From assembly GCF_012974865.1 (NCBI RefSeq), contig NZ_CP043633.1, positions 1,807,001 through 1,871,000 on the forward strand: a stretch of DNA of 64,000 bases, written 5' to 3'. Position 1 is the first letter of the stretch, and every line of letters begins with the position of its first letter. A program made the translations under genes and the position numbers. The notes beneath the pieces are model-generated. The model searched no databases and had not been told where the DNA came from. It saw nothing but the letters and a program-made list of their open reading frames with translations. The stretch comes from Nonlabens sp. Ci31. Its GTDB lineage: Bacteria; Bacteroidota; Bacteroidia; Flavobacteriales; Flavobacteriaceae. Shown piece by piece: positions 56,533 through 64,000 of this stretch.

Positions 56533-56979
56533 ATGAGTTTAGAGAAAGATATCATGACAGCCATGAAAGAGGCCATGAAAGCAAAAGATCAAACAGCTCT
56601 CGCAGCATTAAGAGCAGTAAAAAGCGAGATTTTAATAGCTAAAACATCAGGCACTAGCGAGGGGTTGACCGAAGAAGAGGAAGTTAAATTGGTTCAAAAA
56701 TTAGTAAAACAACGCAAGGACAGTGCTCTTATTTTTTCAGAGCAAAATAGAGAAGACCTCTCTGAGCCTGAACTCGCTCAAGCAGCAGTCTTAGAGCAAT
56801 TTTTACCAGAACAACTCAGTGAAGAAGAAATAACAAAAGCGGTCGCGGCTATCATAGCTAAAACAGGTGCCGCAGGAATGAAAGATATGGGTAAAGTCAT
56901 GGGAATGGCAAATAAAGAACTCGCTGGAAAAGCAGATGGGAGAACCATAAGTACGGTTGTAAAAGCACAACTGACTTAA
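56533..56979 (+). CDS. YqeY/GatB-tail-like protein
   Basis: 148 residues, all helical, with the YqeY pattern: MTAMKEAMKAKDQTALAALR, RKDSALIFSEQNREDLSEPE and MKDMGKVMGMANKELAGKAD. The family shares a fold with the tRNA-binding tail of GatB; its role is not established. It has its own promoter region after the dcw terminator and its own terminator. Confidence 0.92.
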   Translation: MSLEKDIMTAMKEAMKAKDQTALAALRAVKSEILIAKTSGTSEGLTEEEEVKLVQKLVKQRKDSALIFSEQNREDLSEPELAQAAVLEQFLPEQLSEEEITKAVAAIIAKTGAAGMKDMGKVMGMANKELAGKADGRTISTVVKAQLT

Positions 56980-57000
56980 TCTTATACTTCGCTTCATTTA

Positions 57001-57035
57001 AAATGGCTGCAATTTATTGCAGCCATTTTTATTTT
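57001..57035 (+). terminator. Terminator after the YqeY gene
   Basis: AAATGGCTGCAAT / ATTGCAGCCATTT, a 13-bp perfect stem with two-base loop, then a T-rich run. The following 240 bp hold no gene. Confidence 0.9.
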
Positions 57036-57278
57036 TGGGGTAACAGAGCAATTTTATTGCTCGTGAGTATGTTCTCACGGCCTCCTTATCCTTTTATTCA
57101 TCGTTAAAGAGTGCATAAAAAACAGATGAAGTGCAAATAATCAAGATAATCTAAATAGATATTCTAATTTAGCAAGGATTTCTCATTTATGGAGGTAATA
57201 GTTGTGTAATTTTCTATTTTTATAAAGCTAACAAATTTCAATAGCTTGAGATTTGAAAATTTATTCCTGAAACGCCCT

Positions 57279-58493
57279 ATGAAATCATTTTTACACCTAT
57301 CATTTGCTTTATTATTTACGTTTACATTAAGTGCTCAAGTCGGTATCGGCACAATAACTCCTAATGGAGCTCTGGATGTAACTTCTACAACAGATGGTCT
57401 ATTAATCCCTAGGGTTGCATTGGTAAATACAACAACGGTCACCGTGACGACACCTATTGCATCAGAACTTGTATATAATATAACACCAGCCTCAGGTACC
57501 ACAGATGTTAGTCCAGGTTTTTACTACCTGAATTCCCCTACTGGACCATGGGTGCGATTAGGAACTGATGCAAGTTCTGGTCCACCGCCGCCGCCTGATC
57601 CACCGACCGCAGTTGCTGCAGGTTGGTTAACAGTTGGAAATGATGATATTGTAGAGGGTACCAATTTTTTAGGGACAACAACTCCTGTTGATGTGACTTT
57701 TATAAGAAATGGCGATGTAGCTGGAAGAATTGGCGGTACAAATGCGTCATACGGTCTAGGGGCTTTGATAAACGCTTCTCCAGGAGCGCAAAATACTGCT
57801 GTGGGTGTTGGTGCTTTAAGAAATAATACAGGTAATAATAATACAGCTATAGGAGAAGGTGCAGGGTCTGGATCTTCTAGTGGTAATTTTAATATTTTGA
57901 TGGGCAGGAATGCTAACGTCACTACTGGTCAAAGAAATATTGTCATTGGGACAGAGGTTAATGTTACAAATGCTACCAATAGTATATTTATCGGGAGTTC
58001 TTTTGGAGGAGCTCCAGCTGGAGGGACTAATAGGATTGTGATTGGTGATAGTGCGCCAGTACCAGCGAGTAATAGCATAAGAATCGGAAATACAACTATA
58101 GGGACGGCTACAACACAAATAGCTTGGACGACTACTTCAGATAGAAGATGGAAAGATAATATCAAAGATTCTGGTTTGGGATTAGATTTTTTACAAACAC
58201 TAAGACCAGTTTCTTATGTTAGAAAAAATGATGAAAACAAAAAAACAGAGTATGGATTTATAGCGCAAGAACTCGAAGGGGCTTTAATTGCTGCTGGTGA
58301 TCAAAATAATGCTATCATCTCAAAGGATCTTGAAGGAATGTATGGTGTTCGTTACAATGATTTTATATCTATTACTGTAAAAGCGGTACAAGAGCAACAA
58401 GTTATCATAGAAGAACTTCAAAAGGATAACGAAGAATTAAAGGCAGTAAATGCTGCCATACTAAAACGCTTAGAGGCTTTAGAAAATAAATAA
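57279..58493 (+). CDS. Secreted head/stalk-repeat protein with C-terminal S74 chaperone domain
   Basis: 404 residues from ATG 57279 (the frame is open to TTG 57246). Signal peptide MKSFLHLSFALLFTFTLSAQ, then VGIGTITPNGALDV as found in many Bacteroidota surface proteins, a Pro-rich linker, YadA-head-like repeats (GAQNTAVGVGALRNNTGNNN, near 180-200), and a C-terminal domain with SDRRWKDNIKDSGLGLDFLQ and YGFIAQELE typical of peptidase S74 intramolecular chaperones, ending in a coiled coil. Such domains assist trimer folding and cleave themselves off. Likely a trimeric surface fibre; partner unknown. Confidence 0.85.
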   Translation: MKSFLHLSFALLFTFTLSAQVGIGTITPNGALDVTSTTDGLLIPRVALVNTTTVTVTTPIASELVYNITPASGTTDVSPGFYYLNSPTGPWVRLGTDASSGPPPPPDPPTAVAAGWLTVGNDDIVEGTNFLGTTTPVDVTFIRNGDVAGRIGGTNASYGLGALINASPGAQNTAVGVGALRNNTGNNNTAIGEGAGSGSSSGNFNILMGRNANVTTGQRNIVIGTEVNVTNATNSIFIGSSFGGAPAGGTNRIVIGDSAPVPASNSIRIGNTTIGTATTQIAWTTTSDRRWKDNIKDSGLGLDFLQTLRPVSYVRKNDENKKTEYGFIAQELEGALIAAGDQNNAIISKDLEGMYGVRYNDFISITVKAVQEQQVIIEELQKDNEELKAVNAAILKRLEALENK

Positions 58494-58516
58494 TTTCATT
58501 AAACTTCTCAGAAATT

Positions 58517-58556
58517 AAAAAGACCTGATTTGTACAAATACAAATCAGGTCTTTTT
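58517..58556 (+). terminator. Terminator after the S74 protein gene
   Basis: AAAAAGACCTGATTTG (58517-58532) pairs with CAAATCAGGTCTTTTT (58541-58556), a 16-bp perfect stem. The gap 58557-59091 has a short (ACAAAT)n run near 58829-58853 and no gene I can support. Confidence 0.9.
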
Positions 58557-59091
58557 AATAGGTTACTCATTAGCTTCTTTGAAAAAATTTAAACCTTTAG
58601 TACGAAGGCTTTCTTGGTATAAAGACCCTCTGTCCTCAAACGCCTAAAGATCGGAGTATCTTTTACCTCTCCTAGATTGTGGCAATTTGTCAAATAAGTC
58701 TCGGTGAATTCCTCTTGTAAAATACAGTTCGTTAGTTTCAAGTTCTTAGTCGAGATGTATTTGCGTGATTGGTTCTCCTATTTCTATTTGTATTTAGGAG
58801 TTTGGATAAACTCAAAGCAAAGCATTTTTACAAATACAAATACAAATACAAATGCGGCATGATATCATTTTTGTTACTTATTAGGAGCTGGGTAAATGAT
58901 TTGTAAAGGTTGGGTGGCATTCACTTCCAACGTTGTTTTTTAAGTAGGCTAAAGCTCTTTAAAACACCTCTAATGGCCAGTTAACCAATCCAAGGGAGTA
59001 CAGATCTGTTGTGCTCATACTTCTATAGCGCTGTCCAGTTCCAAATGAAATAGGAAAGGTGGCTATAAAACTGAGCTTATTTAAAACAAAC

Positions 59092-59124
59092 AAGCCTCTA
59101 ACCATTTCAACTGATTAGAGGCTT
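59092..59124. terminator. Terminator hairpin after the T9SS protein gene
   Basis: AAGCCTCTAA / TTAGAGGCTT stem, placed just past the 3' end of the minus-strand gene. Its A/T tracts are weak. Confidence 0.65.
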
Positions 59125-59181
59125 AAGACTTTAAGCTAACGGAATTAGATGTTTCTTAATTCACTTATTATTCAAAGTATA

Positions 59182-61275
59182 TTACCTAATAACTACTTTT
59201 TCTGTTTTAGAAAGAAGGCCATTGTCTACTTTTATGATATAAAGGCCACTGCTCAAATTAGAAACATCTAAAGCATTTGAATTGCTTGTTTGTTCTAATT
59301 CTTTACTTAATACCAATTTGCCTTTTAAGTCATAGAGATTTGCATTTGTGCTACCAGATAATTGTCCTTGAATAATCAATTCCTTCCTAGCATCACTGGT
59401 GTAAATTTCTAAATCATAAGCTGATGCAGTCTCATTTGTGCTTAGTACACTATTGGTAGTGCGTAAATAGAAACGCCCGGTCCCATTTAAATCAGTCGCA
59501 GGTGTTAAGGTGAAATCTGAAGTAGCATTTAATAATGTAAATGTATTCATCTGTCTGTCTTCAAGATATAGGTTAATGCCTATAGGAAGATGTTCAGAGT
59601 TAGCAGAGATAGTAATTGGTGTTCCAGAAGTAGCGTCAATACCTACAGGAACAATTAAATTTTCGTAGTCATTATTTGGTAATGACTGAACACCCATGTC
59701 TCTTCCAAATCCATTGGTGATCAAATGTGTATAAATAGAAAAAGGCTCTGGGAAAGCACGAAACTTCGGTCCGTCGTAACCATTATCAAAACTAGTGGTA
59801 GTACCGCCTATATAAAATATTTTACAGCTTTTTGTGTTGGAGCCATCAGAAAGAGTGAGATTGACTTCTGTTCTGCCAGATGATCTTAAAAAGGTGTCTG
59901 TCCCTTGATGACTTTGGAAGGCTTCATTTATTGCGACATTTCCTGCTGCTCCATTAGATTGAATAAAGAACCCTTGACCTGGCGCTAATTGAAAATTTTC
60001 TATAGATACATAAGTGGTATAACTATCGGTAAATTGATCCCAAACCCAAATGGTTTCTGAGAATAAAGATCCTGAGCTTCCAGATAACAAGGCACCACTA
60101 TCTATGTATGACGTATATGGATTACCTAATAGATTGTAACCTTCTCCAGTTGTGGTAAGCGTTTTAGTTACATCACCTACATTCATAGTTCCAGTAAAAG
60201 AAATACCTCCTGAGGCTGCTGTTAAATTGACAATATATCCTTGACCATCATTTAAAACATTTGCATTAGAAGTTCCACTTTGATAAAAATCCCAGTCATT
60301 TGTAGCGGTATTGAACGTACAAAAACTGATGTTGCTTCCTCCTGCCTGAAGACCTGAAGCCGCAACAAAATCATCTACATCTTGTCCAACTACTGGACTA
60401 GAAATATAATGCCAATTAGTCGAATTCAGATTCCTTTCATAAGTCACCGTTCCAGAAACGGATGCAGGGGCTATAAATGAAGCACCAGCAGAAACGGTAA
60501 TTACATCACTACTAGTTACAGCGCCATTTATGGTTGCGGCGGCACCTGGTTCTATCAACATACCTGCTATGCTAACGGCACCTGCAGCTATGGGATCATT
60601 TGCGGTGTTTGGTATAGTCACAAAGGAATTGGGGACGGGTACGCCATTACTCCAATTTGATGAGGTATTCCAACCTGTATTTGTGGCGCCTGTCCAATCG
60701 GTGTCCGGAGGAGGCGGAAGGCCTTTACGTATATTATCTATGTAAGTTGTCGATGCAACGGCTGGGCTGTTAAAGTCTCCAGCGCCTATATTCCAAAGAT
60801 TAAAAAAATACATTTCTTGATAAACTCCATTAGGTGCGACCATTCCAGTTTGACTTGGCTGTGCTTGGTTAGTAAAGTCAAAAACAAGTGTTTGCCAGCC
60901 TCCTCCTGGATGTGCAGCTTCGGCAGTTCCTGCTGCGATTGTGCCTGATATGCGATTGTCAACTCTAATAAATCCATCAAAAGGCGCTGCTGAATACCAA
61001 TCAACAGAAACAAGTTTATCTGTGCCTGTTAAATCAAGATTTCCATTTTGTAATATTAAATTAGCCTGTTGCCATGGTTGACCTGCATTAGTGGTGATTA
61101 TTTCAAGAACATCACCGTTAATTCCTCCTGGACCTGGATCTGCTACGATGGTAGGTACAGGTGCTCCATTTGCTGCGCTTCTTGTTGGAAATGTTGGTCC
61201 TTCAAAATCTTCTAATAATTGCGCAAACCCTAAGGAGGTAAAAAGCATGCATATTATAAATGTAATTTTGCTCAT
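59182..61275 (-). CDS. Secreted protein with type IX secretion C-terminal sorting domain
   Basis: 697 residues. Signal peptide MSKITFIICMLFTSLGFAQ, an N-terminal domain (LLEDFEGP ... TTYIDNIR, about 20-185) of the kind seen in carbohydrate-binding modules, a Thr/Ser-rich middle with repeated G-x-G-Y segments, and a T9SS type A sorting domain at the end (NLYDLKGKLVLSKELEQ, then SSGLYIIKVDNG and KVVIR). It should be exported through the gliding-linked type IX machinery to the surface. No catalytic domain recognised. Confidence 0.88.
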   Translation of the reverse strand: MSKITFIICMLFTSLGFAQLLEDFEGPTFPTRSAANGAPVPTIVADPGPGGINGDVLEIITTNAGQPWQQANLILQNGNLDLTGTDKLVSVDWYSAAPFDGFIRVDNRISGTIAAGTAEAAHPGGGWQTLVFDFTNQAQPSQTGMVAPNGVYQEMYFFNLWNIGAGDFNSPAVASTTYIDNIRKGLPPPPDTDWTGATNTGWNTSSNWSNGVPVPNSFVTIPNTANDPIAAGAVSIAGMLIEPGAAATINGAVTSSDVITVSAGASFIAPASVSGTVTYERNLNSTNWHYISSPVVGQDVDDFVAASGLQAGGSNISFCTFNTATNDWDFYQSGTSNANVLNDGQGYIVNLTAASGGISFTGTMNVGDVTKTLTTTGEGYNLLGNPYTSYIDSGALLSGSSGSLFSETIWVWDQFTDSYTTYVSIENFQLAPGQGFFIQSNGAAGNVAINEAFQSHQGTDTFLRSSGRTEVNLTLSDGSNTKSCKIFYIGGTTTSFDNGYDGPKFRAFPEPFSIYTHLITNGFGRDMGVQSLPNNDYENLIVPVGIDATSGTPITISANSEHLPIGINLYLEDRQMNTFTLLNATSDFTLTPATDLNGTGRFYLRTTNSVLSTNETASAYDLEIYTSDARKELIIQGQLSGSTNANLYDLKGKLVLSKELEQTSNSNALDVSNLSSGLYIIKVDNGLLSKTEKVVIR

Positions 61276-61389
61276 AATTTTTTATCAATTTGGTAATTAG
61301 AGATCAATGTATAAATTATTCTGCAATTAAAACCTAAATGCCTCCTTTTTCTTTACCTCTTTAAAAGTCTAATAGAACCTATAAAAAAT

Positions 61390-64000
61390 TTAATCTAAAT
61401 AATATTGGAGTCCCAAAAGGAAGTTATTACTGTAAAAATCTTTTAGAGTAAAAAACTCTGCGTTACTAGTCAATATGAATCGATCAGAAATAGGATAATA
61501 GACCTTTCCTCCATACCTCAGAAAACTGCCGGAGAAGGTGTCCAAAAACCCGCCTGCATTCAGGGTAATATCTAATTTATTTCTAGGATTTTTAAAATTG
61601 TATTCCATCCCAACACCTCCATACAATCGTTCTTTGATTGTCCAATAGGGGTAGCCAGCACTATTGTCTCTATTACCTAGCATTCCAGCAGTTTCTGCAT
61701 AAGGTTGAAGCACAGAGTTACCATGTTTAAGCTTCTTCCCTAACCTAGCTAATAATAAGCCGTCTATAGCACCGTCTGTAAAATAGTTTCCTTCCATACT
61801 TAGTACTGCTTGATAGCTTCCTCGCATTTGTAATTCTTCATAAACACTCCATTGAGCTCTATATATATCTAAACTATAAGCAGGTCCAGTTATAGCGGGC
61901 CTTAATGAAAATTGTGCCGAACTATATAAACTATCTAGAGGTAAGGAAATTCCTGCTTGTAACTCGTAAAAAAGCTTTTTATCTGTCAGATCATAATTCA
62001 AACCTAAGCCAGCAGAGTAGTTGATTTTTTTAAAAACCTCTTTAGATTTAAAGCTATATCTAACACCCAGAAGATCATGATCTCGATTATTAATGTTCTC
62101 TTCATTGATATTGATTTGATAAGCTCTCGCTTGATTAACTCCTATTTTGTGCCGCTGCCATTTACGGTCGGTAAAAGAATAGCTTATGGAATTATTTAAG
62201 GATGTTGGATTTAGTTGATCTGTCAAAAGATCAGATTGTGTTTCTATAAAGGTTCCTTTAATAGGTCGCAATTCATTTTTCAGCCTTCTTTTGTTTTCGG
62301 CGTCTACTATTTCTGGATAGGAAAGAGCAAGTTGCTCTTGTTGTGGTAATTCTAAATCTCTAAAATCTTGGTTCAGAGATACAACTAGTAGTTTTCTTTG
62401 TTCACTTTCAAGCATTTTTGAAGTAATTGCAAAGGCCTTGTCGTATAAACCTGCGGACTTAAAAGCAGTAGCCATGTAAGATTCAATATCCGGGTCTCTT
62501 TTGTTAGATTTTATATAGGTATCATAAATCGAGGTCATCTCCTCATAATTACCCAATTCTGCATTCCATTGCAAACGATCTGTAATACTAAAATCTGGAA
62601 CACATTGAGACCAAGCAATCGCTTTCCTATAAGACCCTATGTTTCCATAAGCATAAGCAATATCTGATGCTATAGAAAGTAATTTAGGTTGCTGACAAGG
62701 ATTTTTAGAAATCAATTCCTGCAAGGCTTTTGAAGGATTTTTTTCTAGTAAGTAACTTAAATAGGCGGGATAATCAGCGCTTTTTAAAGCCTCCTTATCT
62801 CCTGTACTTATGCGCCACGCGGTAGTAGTTTCAGCCTCTAAATTAGATGCACAGTCTGCCCATTTTAAAGCAAGTTCGTAATTGTCTCTATCGGCAAAGC
62901 TTTGTGCTATTTTGTTTGCTATTTGATGCAACGACTTGTCTTCACAAGGTTGAAGCTTTATAAGGTAGGTACTGGCCAAGTCCTCATTTTGGTCCATTAA
63001 AACAGATAATAACTCAGCCTTTTCAGAGGATTTATTCTTGACTATTGCTTGTAGTAATTCTTGATCAGAAAGGTCCTTTTCCTCAGATGGTTTAAAAGAA
63101 TCTTGGTATAGCTTTTTAAGAGCCTCGTCTTCAGGGAAAAGCTCCATTTTTCGTTCCATCCACAATTGACGCGTTGGTAAGTCAGGGTAGTCGCTCTGTT
63201 GTGTAAGCTTTCGCGAAAGCGTCACTAGCATTTCATTGTTGCTTTTTACATATTCTTCATTTAGAAAGCTCCAAAATTGATTGGGCTCTTCATTCCAGAT
63301 GGAGTAGGTATGCAGCGCCATCCAGTCGTTATTGCTAAAACTTGAATTCTGGACTATTTTTTCACGTAAAACCGAAATAGCTTTTGATAGGTTCTCATTT
63401 GCTACATAATAAGCAATTTCTTCGTTGGTGTCGGTAAATTCTATTTCATCGCTGAGGTACTTTTTATAGTCAACAATAGCCTTGTCAGCAGTAAATGTAC
63501 CGCTAGGAGCAGGGCTTAAAAACGGGCTAGGTATTACGAGGCTAGAGCCAGCAGTTTCAACCATAAATAATTTCCCATCATGTAAATTAGTGGAGCTAAA
63601 GTAAAGTTCTCTTTTTTTAAGGAGGTTTTCAAAGTCTTTCACCAAGTGACCTTCTATATACATCATCCAGAACTGTGCTGTTCCAGCGGTACTCCTTACC
63701 TCTAATTGTTGATCGGTCACTTTATAAACTAAAGTTGAATTTCTCCACTGTTTTGTTTTAATTACGGCATCTTCTGTAGTTAAAGATCGCATTAAAGGAT
63801 ATTGCTTTTTTATTTGCTTGATATAGTTTTCAAACCTAGGAAGTAATCCTGGACTACCATCAGCTGAATTTTTCCATCCATAAGAATTTTTGTTTCTATA
63901 CTCAAAATTCCCCTTTCTATCAGAGTTGGTTTCTTTAGGAATTTGATAGACATCATCTGGATGTATAAAATGAGACCAGATACCTGTGTATAGAAATAAG
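61390..64000 (-). CDS. TPR and beta-barrel envelope protein, 5' end outside window
   Basis: The frame is open to the right edge, so at least 870 residues. The visible start reads ...YTGIWSHFIHPDDVYQIPKE, a HPDD-type motif like that in DUF2194/polysaccharide-deacetylase-related proteins, then an extended helical region with TPR-like repeats (about 250-600), then an outer-membrane beta-barrel ending GLQYYLD. An ATG at 63792 is internal to this frame. The layout suggests a fused exopolysaccharide processing and export protein (PelA/PelB-like in concept); that is inference. A palindrome copy (LSRK) is present. Confidence 0.65.
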   Translation of the reverse strand, partial: LFLYTGIWSHFIHPDDVYQIPKETNSDRKGNFEYRNKNSYGWKNSADGSPGLLPRFENYIKQIKKQYPLMRSLTTEDAVIKTKQWRNSTLVYKVTDQQLEVRSTAGTAQFWMMYIEGHLVKDFENLLKKRELYFSSTNLHDGKLFMVETAGSSLVIPSPFLSPAPSGTFTADKAIVDYKKYLSDEIEFTDTNEEIAYYVANENLSKAISVLREKIVQNSSFSNNDWMALHTYSIWNEEPNQFWSFLNEEYVKSNNEMLVTLSRKLTQQSDYPDLPTRQLWMERKMELFPEDEALKKLYQDSFKPSEEKDLSDQELLQAIVKNKSSEKAELLSVLMDQNEDLASTYLIKLQPCEDKSLHQIANKIAQSFADRDNYELALKWADCASNLEAETTTAWRISTGDKEALKSADYPAYLSYLLEKNPSKALQELISKNPCQQPKLLSIASDIAYAYGNIGSYRKAIAWSQCVPDFSITDRLQWNAELGNYEEMTSIYDTYIKSNKRDPDIESYMATAFKSAGLYDKAFAITSKMLESEQRKLLVVSLNQDFRDLELPQQEQLALSYPEIVDAENKRRLKNELRPIKGTFIETQSDLLTDQLNPTSLNNSISYSFTDRKWQRHKIGVNQARAYQININEENINNRDHDLLGVRYSFKSKEVFKKINYSAGLGLNYDLTDKKLFYELQAGISLPLDSLYSSAQFSLRPAITGPAYSLDIYRAQWSVYEELQMRGSYQAVLSMEGNYFTDGAIDGLLLARLGKKLKHGNSVLQPYAETAGMLGNRDNSAGYPYWTIKERLYGGVGMEYNFKNPRNKLDITLNAGGFLDTFSGSFLRYGGKVYYPISDRFILTSNAEFFTLKDFYSNNFLLGLQYYLD
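63207..63220. repeat. Palindrome GCTTTCGCGAAAGC in the right-edge gene
   Basis: Exact copy; on the coding (minus) strand it reads LSRK in VTLSRKLTQQ. Confidence 0.9.

Noticed and set aside
57524..58165. Minus-strand ORFs opposite the S74 protein gene
   Set aside because: They mirror the Gly/Asn-rich repeats of the plus-strand gene.

Overview
The window is chromosomal DNA from a marine-type member of the Flavobacteriaceae (Bacteroidota). Signs are the low GC, the gldB-gldC gliding pair beside nadE, a protein with a type IX secretion (T9SS) C-terminal domain, a Bacteroidota-type promoter element (TAnnTTTG) before mraZ, the near absence of Shine-Dalgarno sites, and a division/cell-wall cluster without murF or ddl. 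A 14-bp palindrome, GCTTTCGCGAAAGC, occurs ten times exactly, inside genes and between them; repeats of this kind occur in Nonlabens/Dokdonia-like genomes, but the genus cannot be fixed from this window.

1-20.4 kb is a dense defence island: type I methyltransferase and specificity genes (hsdM, hsdS; no hsdR visible), a RibD-like deaminase fused to a GHKL-type ATPase and a winged helix, a 61-bp palindromic repeat array, a PD-(D/E)XK nuclease, a two-gene HEPN-like module, a small nuclease-like gene, mcrB-mcrC with a small membrane protein, four consecutive small genes interrupted by in-frame TAA codons, an orphan AAA+ ATPase, and a WYL-regulated operon of two nucleases plus one unknown protein. 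The least familiar parts are the deaminase-ATPase/repeat/nuclease unit (3.4-6.2 kb) and the WYL operon (15.8-20.4 kb).

20.4-31.1 kb is a scarred, recombination-prone stretch. It holds the selenium tRNA-modification pair mnmH-selD, five tandem 172-bp repeats, hipBA, a 3'-terminal tmRNA (ssrA) fragment joined to an orphan signal peptide, GIY-YIG and tRNA-like debris, a DUF2141 protein, an M20 hydrolase, a decayed pseudogene, and an IS1595-type element that has removed the 5' end of an OmpA-family gene. tmRNA-end-like sequences at 20.5, 22.9-23.7 and 25.5 kb suggest repeated integration at ssrA.

31.5-40.7 kb is housekeeping: lipoprotein, beta-barrel, dnaG (zinc ligands lost), a response regulator with an Asp-to-Glu change, nadE, gldB, gldC, engB between heptamer repeat arrays, and an alpha/beta hydrolase.

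40.8-56.4 kb is a complete dcw operon: mraZ, rsmH, ftsL, ftsI, murE, mraY, murD, ftsW, murG, murC, ftsQ, ftsA, ftsZ, all on the plus strand with overlapping or near-abutting ends and a recognisable MraZ operator.

56.5-64 kb carries a YqeY protein, a secreted protein with a C-terminal S74 chaperone domain, a large T9SS-secreted protein, and a TPR/beta-barrel envelope protein cut by the right edge. No intact tRNA, rRNA or CRISPR array was found.
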